Of a DNA stretch of 64,000 nt, positions 52,968 to 60,264 are shown in pieces. The translations under genes were made by a program, and so were the position numbers. Where the stretch lies: the NCBI RefSeq assembly GCF_009832745.1, contig NZ_VRMJ01000005.1:115744-179743 (forward strand), in the 5' to 3' direction. Source of the stretch: Polaribacter septentrionalilitoris. Lineage in GTDB: Bacteria > Bacteroidota > Bacteroidia > Flavobacteriales > Flavobacteriaceae. The notes under the pieces are model-generated. The model was given only the letters and a program-made list of their open reading frames with translations, searched no databases and was not told where the DNA came from. Numbering within the stretch: the stretch's first letter is position 1; each line of letters starts with the position of its first letter.

Positions 52968-53525
52968 CTAAAAAAGTATTGGAATTAAAAACCAAGCAGC
53001 TATAATACCGCCAATAAAAAAGCCAATTACTGCCAATAAAGATGGCAATTGTAAACTGCTTAACCCTGTAATTGCATGACCTGAAGTACAACCTCCTGCA
53101 TAACGTGTTCCAAAACCAATGAACACTCCAGAAACTAACAGAATTAAAAATCCTTTAAGAGAAAAGACAACCTCATCACTAAAAATTTCATCAGGAAAAT
53201 ATTGGTTACCAATATTAGAAAACCCTAAGTTTGATAATTCTTGTACCGTATTTGGGTTCAAATCTATAGTTTGTTCAGGGATTAAATATATTGATGAAAT
53301 GTATCCGCCAATAATTAATCCGATAACAAATAATAAGGCAAAACTTCTTTCTTTCCAATCTGTCTTAAAATAGTCAGAAATTTTACCTGCGCCAGCCATG
53401 GTACATAAGGTTTCGAAGTTGGTTGATGCTCCAAAGTTTTTGCCAAAGTAAAAGTACAATAGCAATGAAATCGCTATTAATGGACCACCTATATACCAAG
53501 CCCAAGGTTGTAATATAAAATCCAT
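52968..53525 (-). CDS. YeeE/YedE-family membrane protein (long partner)
   Basis: A 185-residue membrane protein with about five helices. The family motif is GFGTRYAGGCTSGHAITG with a conserved Cys, expected to relay sulfur. It is encoded two bases after waaA and directly before the short partner. Sulfur uptake next to molybdenum-cofactor genes is meaningful, since the cofactor is a dithiolene, but a direct link is inference. Confidence 0.9.
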   Translation of the reverse strand: MDFILQPWAWYIGGPLIAISLLLYFYFGKNFGASTNFETLCTMAGAGKISDYFKTDWKERSFALLFVIGLIIGGYISSIYLIPEQTIDLNPNTVQELSNLGFSNIGNQYFPDEIFSDEVVFSLKGFLILLVSGVFIGFGTRYAGGCTSGHAITGLSSLQLPSLLAVIGFFIGGIIAAWFLIPILF

Positions 53526-53527
53526 AA

Positions 53528-54772
53528 TTACAATTGTGTTTTTAAATAATTCATAATTAATGTTGTTGCACCCAAATTATCTTGGATGTATTTTTTGTTG
53601 ATAATTCCTGTTAGATTTCTAAAACTTTCATCATTTTTTAAAAGATTAAAAGCATCAGTAAATTCTTCTTGATCTTTTATTGAGAGACAACCTCCAATTT
53701 TCACCAAATCTACAGCTTCTTTAAATTTGTCGTATTTTTTTCCAATCACTACAGGAATTCCAAAAGTTGCAGGCTCTAAAATATTATGTAAACCTGTTTT
53801 TAGACCTCCACCAACATAAGCAACATCTGCGGCTGCATAAATTTTAGTTAAAATTCCAATGGTATCAATGATAAAAACTGGGTGTTCTTTTAAAGGTTGT
53901 TTCACTTTGTTTGCAATGACATCAGAATATAAAACTATTTTTTTATGGATAGATTTCTCTAATTCTAAAATAGCTTCTTTTTTAATATTATGTGGTGCAA
54001 TGATAAATTTCTCATTTTCTGATGATTGATTATTGATATAATTCACTAATAATTCTTCATCTTCTGCCCAAGTGCTACCTGCAACAATGGTGTATTGTTT
54101 GTCTTTAAATTCGGTAATAAAACTAAGAGTATTGTCTTGTTCTAAAATTTTAGAAACACGATCAAAACGAGTGTCTCCTGCTATTGTAACGTTGTTAAAA
54201 TTGATTGATTTTAATAATTTTTCAGACTTTTGGTCTTGTACAAAAAAATGATGAAAAGCATTTAAAGATGCTCGCATAAACCCTCCATACCATTTGAAAA
54301 ACAACTGCTTATCTCTTAATATTCCTGAAACTAAAATGGTTGACACTTCATTTTTTTGGAGTTCATTTAACAAGTTTGGCCAAAATTCATATTTAACAAA
54401 AACTGCTAATTTTGGATTTACAATTTTAACAAATCGTTTTACATTGGATTTAGAATCTAGGGGTAAATAACAAACCACATCTGCTAAGTTGTAATTTTTT
54501 CTAATTTCGTATCCAGAAGGTGAGAAAAAAGTGACTAAGATTTTATACTTAGCATATTGTTTTTTAATTTCTTCAATAATAGGTCTTGCTTGTTCAAATT
54601 CGCCTAAAGAAGCCGCATGAAACCAAATGACATCTTGATGTTTTAAGGGAGATATTTTGGAAAAAGTTTCTTTTCTTCCGTCTACAAAAAGCTTGATTTT
54701 CTTATTGAATAGCCCAATAATTGGCAAGAATAAAGATGCTTTGAATACCAATAAGTTGTAGAAAAATTTCAT
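53528..54772 (-). CDS. waaA: 3-deoxy-D-manno-octulosonic acid transferase
   Basis: A 414-residue GT30 enzyme that adds Kdo to lipid A at the inner membrane. It has an N-terminal membrane segment (KASLFLPIIGLF), WFHAASLGEFEQARPII near residue 50, TFFSPSGYEIR, and the C-terminal acceptor region AAADVAYVGGGLKTGLHNILEPA. Its promoter minus 7 element ends only five bases before the ATG, so its mRNA may be leaderless. It heads a minus-strand run of waaA, YeeE pair and moco genes. Confidence 0.95.
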   Translation of the reverse strand: MKFFYNLLVFKASLFLPIIGLFNKKIKLFVDGRKETFSKISPLKHQDVIWFHAASLGEFEQARPIIEEIKKQYAKYKILVTFFSPSGYEIRKNYNLADVVCYLPLDSKSNVKRFVKIVNPKLAVFVKYEFWPNLLNELQKNEVSTILVSGILRDKQLFFKWYGGFMRASLNAFHHFFVQDQKSEKLLKSINFNNVTIAGDTRFDRVSKILEQDNTLSFITEFKDKQYTIVAGSTWAEDEELLVNYINNQSSENEKFIIAPHNIKKEAILELEKSIHKKIVLYSDVIANKVKQPLKEHPVFIIDTIGILTKIYAAADVAYVGGGLKTGLHNILEPATFGIPVVIGKKYDKFKEAVDLVKIGGCLSIKDQEEFTDAFNLLKNDESFRNLTGIINKKYIQDNLGATTLIMNYLKTQL

Positions 54773-54777
54773 AGTTG

Positions 54778-54810
54778 CAAAAGTACGAAATAGTACTTAG
54801 CCAAAATCAA
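54778..54810 (-). promoter_or_regulatory. Promoter of waaA, next to the start codon
   Basis: On the minus strand TTG, 22 bases, TACTTTTG (54778-54785); a second TTTG gives 16-base spacing. The minus 7 element ends five bases before the waaA ATG at 54772, so transcription should begin at or within a few bases of the start codon. Confidence 0.65.
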
Positions 54811-54824
54811 AGAAATAAAAAACA

Positions 54825-54853
54825 TAAAAAAAGCTACCCTAAATGGATAGCTT
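54825..54853 (-). terminator. Terminator of the LytTR regulator gene at 55012
   Basis: On the minus strand AAGCTATCC / GGGTAGCTT with one T-G pair and a five-base loop, followed by a run of seven T. It lies 159 bases after the regulator stop and just upstream of the waaA promoter. Confidence 0.75.
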
Positions 54854-54936
54854 AATTTTATTTTCGAATTTTAAGATTTGCAGTAACATCACATTCCCCC
54901 GAAAAATGTTATAACACTCTTAAATTCTTAATCAAA

Positions 54937-54978
54937 TTTACACTAAAAGTGGTATTAGTACTTGAAAAATGTTCTGAA
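54937..54978. repeat. Sequence shared with the upstream region of the same regulator gene
   Basis: TTTACACTAAAA (54937-54948) and AAAAATGTTCTGAA (54965-54978), 16 bases apart. Both blocks recur in the same order at 55746-55807, on the other side of the regulator gene, with 36 bases between them. The rest of the two regions has diverged. Confidence 0.6.
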
Positions 54979-55011
54979 CGGAAATATATTGTTCTAAAAA
55001 CTAAAGAGTTA

Positions 55012-55734
55012 TTAAATTAAGTTGATTCTTTTTACAATATCATCCTTATATTTCTTTCCTATTGGAATTTCCTCATTAAGAATCTTAACTGATGTGTGGG
55101 TTATTTGTGACAAGTATTTTGTATTAATAATATAGCCTCTGTGAATTCTAATAAAACTATCGTTTAATTTTTCTATTATGTCATTCAAACTAGTTCTTAC
55201 CAACATTTTCTGATGAGATTTTAAAATAATCTCAATATAAACATGTGCACTTTTTAAATATAAAATATCATCAAAATGGACTTTTGAGTAAAATCCTTTG
55301 TCTTTTACAAAGAGTGAATTTTTAATAATTAAGTTATCGCTATTAATTTCGCCAATTTTTTTTGAAAAATTATGCAATGCTATTTCTATAGAGGTATACA
55401 ACTCATCTTTAGAAAAAGGTTTTACCAAATACGCAGGTGGCATAACCTCTTTAGCCTGATTAACAGTGAGTGTATCAGAATTTGAGGTTAAGAAAATAAA
55501 CGGAAAATTAAAAGATTCTCTTATTTTTTTGGCGATATCAATCCCGGTTTTTCTACCAGATAAATGAATATCTAAAATGGCAATATCTGGTTTTTCTTTT
55601 TCTATCCTTTCAATGGCTTCAGTGTAATTAATTGCTGGCTCTAGAGCCTCATAACCTAAGTTTTCTAAAGCATCACAAATATTATCAGCAATGATCATTT
55701 CATCTTCTACAACAAGAATTTTCACTTTACTCAT
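55012..55734 (-). CDS. LytTR-family response regulator
   Basis: A 240-residue regulator. The receiver domain has the acidic pair in VVEDEMIIADN and phospho-acceptor Asp about 55 (IAILDIHLSG), with the conserved Lys in YLVKPFSKDEL. The LytTR domain is at about 135-240. ATG at 55734 (MSKVKILVV) is chosen; one nine bases upstream is in frame. It is downstream of the kinase at 55830 with a 95-base gap, and both flanks of the gene share short sequence blocks. Confidence 0.92.
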   Translation of the reverse strand: MSKVKILVVEDEMIIADNICDALENLGYEALEPAINYTEAIERIEKEKPDIAILDIHLSGRKTGIDIAKKIRESFNFPFIFLTSNSDTLTVNQAKEVMPPAYLVKPFSKDELYTSIEIALHNFSKKIGEINSDNLIIKNSLFVKDKGFYSKVHFDDILYLKSAHVYIEIILKSHQKMLVRTSLNDIIEKLNDSFIRIHRGYIINTKYLSQITHTSVKILNEEIPIGKKYKDDIVKRINLI

Positions 55735-55745
55735 TAGATTCAATT

Positions 55746-55807
55746 TTTACACTAAAATAAGAATCAATCATATTATTTGGTACTAAGACATTAAAAAATG
55801 TTCTGAA
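55746..55807. repeat. Upstream copy of the shared regulator-flanking sequence
   Basis: TTTACACTAAAA (55746-55757) and AAAAATGTTCTGAA (55794-55807), the partner of 54937-54978. The spacing between blocks is 36 bases here against 16 there, a difference of 20 bases or about two helical turns. It lies in the gap between kinase and regulator, close to the regulator start. Confidence 0.6.
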
Positions 55808-55829
55808 ACACAAAATACCTAACCTAAAT

Positions 55830-57746
55830 CTAATTTACCAATTGCCTTGACGCACTGTCTTTAAAATAGATTTCAAATTTTGCTCCTTGGGTATTACTTT
55901 GCTTTAAAGTTCCATGTAATTGTTTTACCAATCTATTCACCAATCGTAACCCTAAACTTTTGGCTTTCTTTACATCAAAATTATTTGACAAACCAGGACC
56001 ATTGTCTTCGATAATTAATTTATAATTGTCTTCTTTTGCTTTTTCTATAGATATTGATAAACTGTTATCAGCATCATTTCTAAAAGCGTATTTGTATGAA
56101 TTTGTAATAATTTCATTAATGATTAAACCTAAAGGAATTGCAGTATCTACATCAAATTTAATATCTTTTGAATCTACCAAAGTTGCTACTTTTTTATCTG
56201 AAGAATACATTGACGATAGTTCTCGAATTAAAAGTTTGATATATTCATCAAAATCAATCAACCCAGATTCTTCTTGATATAACTTTTGATGGATTAATGC
56301 CATAGATTTTACTCTATTTTTTCCTTCATTTGCTAATTCTAAGGCTTTTTCATCTTCTATTCCTTTGGTTTGTAATTCTAATAAACTAGAAACTATCTGA
56401 AAATTATTCTTTACTCTATGATGCACTTCTTTTACCAATAATTCTTTTTCTTGAAGCGCTTTTGCAATGATTTTATTTTTATCAGAAAGTTGTTTCGATT
56501 GCTTTTTTATTTTTCTTAAAACTAATAGACTAATTACAAATAAGATAAAAGCAAGAATAGCGATAACACCATACAAAGTTGTTTTTTCTTTTTCGTGCTT
56601 AATTTCTAATTCTTTCTTTTTTACTGCTTGTTCTGTTTTGTAATTTGCCAATGACTTTGACAAATCTTGAGAATAAATTTTTCTAGTGATTTGAATTGCT
56701 TCATCTTTATAATTCAATGCTAAATTAGTATAAGCATTTTTAGCTAATGCTCTAGAACTCTCGTTAATTAATTGATAAAAATCATTTGGATTCAAATCCT
56801 TTCCTAATTTTTTAAATTTTGACGTTAATTCTGGTACAGTTGTAACATTAAATTTTTTAAGGATATCATTTTTAATAGTTGAATTCTTATCTAACCTTGA
56901 TATAATTTTAGCATAAAGAGAATAGGTATGGATTCTTGTTGATGGATTCTCATAAAGAATATTAATTAGTTTTATTACCCTATCATTATGTCCGCCTTTG
57001 TATGCATATGCGTCTATTAAGTGCTCAATAATGCTGTAATAATAATTGGTATGTATTGGCAACTCTTCTTCGAGTGCTAAACTCTTCTCACTAACATCAA
57101 TATATTCTTGGAGTTTTCCTTCAAGAAGTAAAAAATCTGTTAAGTGATATAAGAATATAATTTGTAATTCTTTGTCATTTAGTTTTTTTGCAATTTCTAA
57201 ACTATTAGCAATAAGTGCTTTCCCTTTTTTAACATCTTGTTCAATAAGGTACATTACCACAGGATGTGTTCTAATCTTTGTTTTAATTTTTAGAACCTCT
57301 GGGTTTTTATCATCAAATTGATTTATATAGTTTTCTAAATCTTTCTGAATTGCTGAAGCTTCATCCAAGCCAACTTCATCTCTTAACTTAGAAACTTGAG
57401 TCCATTTAATTTCTGCGTAATCTAAATTGATTGTTTTACTAGAAGGTACTTTTATCTCTTGATCAATAAAATCTGAAATCTTTATATATTTTACAGATTG
57501 ACGATTTCCTAATCTTGAAATGAAAGTATAATATTCTTTGTAAGAAAGGTTTTCTTTTTTAATAAACCTATTTAACGTGTTCTTGTAAGATGTTTCTGAG
57601 ATAGAATCTAAAAAATAACGAGCAGAATCTATTTTTTTTTCTAAAACAAATTTTTCAACCTTATGAGAATAGTAATTTTTAGATGCATTTTGCCCATAGA
57701 TATTTACTACAAGAAAACACATAAAGGTGAATATATATAACCTCAT
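55830..57746 (-). CDS. Histidine kinase (HisKA_2 type) with periplasmic helical repeats
   Basis: A 638-residue kinase. Signal peptide (FTFMCFLVVNIYG), a periplasmic TPR-like helical region to about 375, one membrane helix (LYGVIAILAFILFVISLLVL), then a HisKA_2 domain with EVHHRVKNNFQ (His 442) and an HATPase with EIITNSYKYAF and LGLRLVNRL. ATG at 57746 is chosen for the signal peptide; an in-frame ATG 87 bases upstream would place a repeat-like terminator region close to the start. Its partner is the LytTR regulator downstream. HisKA_2 with LytTR is an unusual but known pairing in Bacteroidota. Confidence 0.9.
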   Translation of the reverse strand: MRLYIFTFMCFLVVNIYGQNASKNYYSHKVEKFVLEKKIDSARYFLDSISETSYKNTLNRFIKKENLSYKEYYTFISRLGNRQSVKYIKISDFIDQEIKVPSSKTINLDYAEIKWTQVSKLRDEVGLDEASAIQKDLENYINQFDDKNPEVLKIKTKIRTHPVVMYLIEQDVKKGKALIANSLEIAKKLNDKELQIIFLYHLTDFLLLEGKLQEYIDVSEKSLALEEELPIHTNYYYSIIEHLIDAYAYKGGHNDRVIKLINILYENPSTRIHTYSLYAKIISRLDKNSTIKNDILKKFNVTTVPELTSKFKKLGKDLNPNDFYQLINESSRALAKNAYTNLALNYKDEAIQITRKIYSQDLSKSLANYKTEQAVKKKELEIKHEKEKTTLYGVIAILAFILFVISLLVLRKIKKQSKQLSDKNKIIAKALQEKELLVKEVHHRVKNNFQIVSSLLELQTKGIEDEKALELANEGKNRVKSMALIHQKLYQEESGLIDFDEYIKLLIRELSSMYSSDKKVATLVDSKDIKFDVDTAIPLGLIINEIITNSYKYAFRNDADNSLSISIEKAKEDNYKLIIEDNGPGLSNNFDVKKAKSLGLRLVNRLVKQLHGTLKQSNTQGAKFEIYFKDSASRQLVN

Positions 57747-57818
57747 TATTAAGAATTTGTTAGAAGATAAAACTACACAAATAATTTTTATATAAAGAAG
57801 ATAATGCTCTAAAAAAGA

Positions 57819-57853
57819 AAAACGCTCAAACAAAATATGTTTGAGCGTTTTTT
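57819..57853 (-). terminator. Terminator of rplU-rpmA
   Basis: Fourteen-bp stem AAAACGCTCAAACA / TGTTTGAGCGTTTT with a five-base loop and flanking A/T runs, 20 bases after the rpmA stop on the minus strand. Confidence 0.92.
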
Positions 57854-57872
57854 ATTTTCTTATCAGCTATTC

Positions 57873-58133
57873 TTAAGCTTCAAAAGGGGTAACAGATACA
57901 TAAGATTTGTTATCTCTCTTTTTTCTAAACTCAACAATTCCATCAACTTTAGCGTGTAAAGTATGATCTTTACCCATATAAACGTTTTCTCCTGGATTGT
58001 GAGCAGTTCCTCTTTGACGAACAATAATATTTCCTGCAATTGCAGCTTGTCCTCCAAATATTTTTACTCCTAGTCGTTTCGATTCTGATTCTCTACCATT
58101 CTTCGAACTACCTACTCCTTTTTTATGTGCCAT
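57873..58133 (-). CDS. rpmA: Ribosomal protein L27
   Basis: An 86-residue large-subunit protein that reaches the peptidyl transferase centre. The N-terminus [20 protein letters not shown] and the following [20 protein letters not shown] are typical. It starts directly with the AHKKG form, with no leader needing cleavage. It lies 27 bases after rplU in the usual L21-L27 operon. Confidence 0.97.
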   Translation of the reverse strand: MAHKKGVGSSKNGRESESKRLGVKIFGGQAAIAGNIIVRQRGTAHNPGENVYMGKDHTLHAKVDGIVEFRKKRDNKSYVSVTPFEA

Positions 58134-58160
58134 GATACTATGGTTTTAAAATTGAAATTT

Positions 58161-58667
58161 TTATTTAGTTAAAGCTTCAATTAATTCTGCTTTCTTTAAA
58201 GAAGTATACCCTTTGATACCTGCTTCTTTTGCAGCAGCTTTTAATTCAGCAACAGTCATAGAACTATAATCTGTTGTTGCAGCTTCTTTTACCTCAGCTT
58301 TTGGAGCAGCTTCCTTTTTAGGAGCAGCTTCTTTTTTTGCTGATTTTTTTGCACCACTTCCAGCAATAGATTCTATTTGAATCTCGCTTAAAGCTTGTCT
58401 GTGTCCATTTTTCTTTCTGTAACCTTTTCTTCTTTTCTTTTTAAAGACGATTACTTTATCACCTTGTAAGTGACTTAGGATTTTTGCCGTTACTGCGGCT
58501 CCTTCTATAGCTGGGGCGCCAATAGTTACACTACCTTTATCTTCAGTTAAAAGAACGTTATCAAAAGTTACTTTTGATCCTTCTTCGCCCTGTAAACGGT
58601 GTACGTATACTTTTTGGTCTTTTGCTACTTTAAACTGCTGCCCTGCTATCTCTACGATTGCGTACAT
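58161..58667 (-). CDS. rplU: Ribosomal protein L21 with C-terminal SAP/HeH-like extension
   Basis: The first 103 residues are a normal L21 (MYAIVEIAGQQFKVAKDQ, KKKRRKGYRKKNGHRQ). They are followed by an Ala/Lys/Pro-rich linker (104-133) and a 35-residue domain, MTVAELKAAAKEAGIKGYTS and KKAELIEAL, that looks like a SAP or HeH/Rho-N nucleic-acid-binding helix pair. Total 168 residues against about 103 in E. coli. Similar tails occur in flavobacterial L21 from memory. A perfect promoter lies 60 bases upstream. Confidence 0.95.
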   Translation of the reverse strand: MYAIVEIAGQQFKVAKDQKVYVHRLQGEEGSKVTFDNVLLTEDKGSVTIGAPAIEGAAVTAKILSHLQGDKVIVFKKKRRKGYRKKNGHRQALSEIQIESIAGSGAKKSAKKEAAPKKEAAPKAEVKEAATTDYSSMTVAELKAAAKEAGIKGYTSLKKAELIEALTK

Positions 58668-58726
58668 ACTATTTGTTTTGCGTATTTATACTTATTAATT
58701 GCATTAACTTGCTGAAAATGCGGATG

Positions 58727-58756
58727 CAAATATACATCTTTTTTGCTTTTTAGCAA
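58727..58756 (-). promoter_or_regulatory. Promoter of rplU-rpmA
   Basis: On the minus strand TTG, 19 bases, TATATTTG, a full consensus match. The minus 7 element ends 60 bases before the rplU ATG, giving a leader of about 50 bases. Confidence 0.82.
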
Positions 58757-58814
58757 CACTGTTCTTAAAAAAATAATTACAGTACAATCTTGCCTAACAA
58801 ATAGTATTTTATCA

Positions 58815-58843
58815 TTGTTTTTGTATTGAGTTTCTTATTTTTG
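58815..58843 (+). promoter_or_regulatory. Promoter of the M16 peptidase operon
   Basis: TTG (58815-58817), 18 bases, TATTTTTG (58836-58843), a full consensus match. It lies 93 bases upstream of the chosen ATG at 58936 and diverges from the rplU promoter. Confidence 0.75.
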
Positions 58844-58935
58844 AATAAAATAAAATTGCTTGACTAATTATTGTAACAAATTCAATAAGAATGCGTCAAA
58901 CAAAAACATTAATAATTAATAAAATTAAAAACCTA

Positions 58936-60249
58936 ATGAAGAAAAGTATTTTATCTCTTGCTTCACTTTTTTTAGTTGCATTTTCTGGAAATGCACAAAA
59001 AGTTGAGTTTGAAGAGTATGATTTAAACAATGGTATGCACGTAATTTTGCACCAAGACAATTCTGCACCAGTAATAATAACATCTGTGATGTATGGTGTT
59101 GGAGGTAAAGATGGTAGTAGAGAAAGAACAGGGTTTGCTCATTTTTTTGAACACCTTTTATTTGAAGGAACAAAAAACATTGAAAAAGGAGAATGGTTTA
59201 AAATTGTTTCTTCTAATGGTGGAAGAAATAACGCCAACACTACTCAAGATAGAACTTATTACTATGAAATTTTTCCATCAAATAAATTAGAACTAGGACT
59301 CTGGATGGAATCTGAAAGAATGTTACATCCTATTATTAAACAAGATGGTGTAGATACTCAAAATGAAGTTGTTAAAGAAGAAAAAAGAAATAATTACGAT
59401 AATAGAGCATATTCAAATATTTTAAATTCTATTAGTAAAAACTTATTTAAAGTACATCCTTACAAAGATCCGAACATAGGATATATGGATGATTTGGATG
59501 CAGCTACTTTAGATGAATTTTTAGCATTTAATAAAAAATACTATGTGCCCAATAATGCAACTTTAGTAGTTGCAGGAGATATTGATATCTCTAAAACTAA
59601 AAAAATGATTCAAGACTATTTTGGCCCAATTCCTAAAGGGGCAGAAGTTGTTAGAGAATTTCCAAAAGAAGCTCCAATAACTAAAGAGTTTAGAGCAAAA
59701 GCTTATGATAAGAATATTCAAATTCCTGCGATAATAGCTGCTTATAGAACCCCATCTTTTAAGTCTAGAGATGCTAGAGTTTTAAATATGATTTCTTCAT
59801 ATTTAAGTAGAGGTAAAAGTTCTATTTTGTATAAAAAAATGGTGGATACCAAAAAAATGGCTTTAGGTGTACAAGCTGTTAACATCTCTCAGCAAGATTA
59901 TGGTATTTACGCACTATTTGCTCTTCCTTTAGGCGAGGTATCATTAGATGATTTGGTAACAGAAATGGATGAAGAGATAGCAAAAATTCAAAAAGATTTA
60001 ATTTCTGAAAAAGCATTTATGAAGCTTCAAAACCAATTCGAAAATAACTTTGTGAATTCAAACTCGAGTGTTACAGGTATTGCAAACTCATTGGCAAGAT
60101 ATCATGTAATGTATGGAGATACAAACTTAATTAATTCTGAAATAGAGATTTATAGATCTATTACAAGAGAAGAAATTAAAGAGGTTGCTAATAAGTATTT
60201 ACAAACCAACCAAAGATTAATTTTAGAGTATTTACCAAAGAAAAAATAG
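58936..60249 (+). CDS. M16-family zinc peptidase, catalytic subunit
   Basis: A 437-residue exported peptidase of the insulinase/pitrilysin type. Signal peptide (LASLFLVAFSGNAQ), the inverted zinc motif HFFEHLLFEG, and the downstream Glu about 75 residues later (NEVVKEEKRNNYDN). The half-size form pairs with a second M16 protein. ATG at 58936 is chosen over one at 58891 because it gives a clean signal peptide. The non-catalytic partner follows after 15 bases. Confidence 0.94.
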   Translation: MKKSILSLASLFLVAFSGNAQKVEFEEYDLNNGMHVILHQDNSAPVIITSVMYGVGGKDGSRERTGFAHFFEHLLFEGTKNIEKGEWFKIVSSNGGRNNANTTQDRTYYYEIFPSNKLELGLWMESERMLHPIIKQDGVDTQNEVVKEEKRNNYDNRAYSNILNSISKNLFKVHPYKDPNIGYMDDLDAATLDEFLAFNKKYYVPNNATLVVAGDIDISKTKKMIQDYFGPIPKGAEVVREFPKEAPITKEFRAKAYDKNIQIPAIIAAYRTPSFKSRDARVLNMISSYLSRGKSSILYKKMVDTKKMALGVQAVNISQQDYGIYALFALPLGEVSLDDLVTEMDEEIAKIQKDLISEKAFMKLQNQFENNFVNSNSSVTGIANSLARYHVMYGDTNLINSEIEIYRSITREEIKEVANKYLQTNQRLILEYLPKKK

Positions 60250-60264
60250 GAAAGACATTATATT

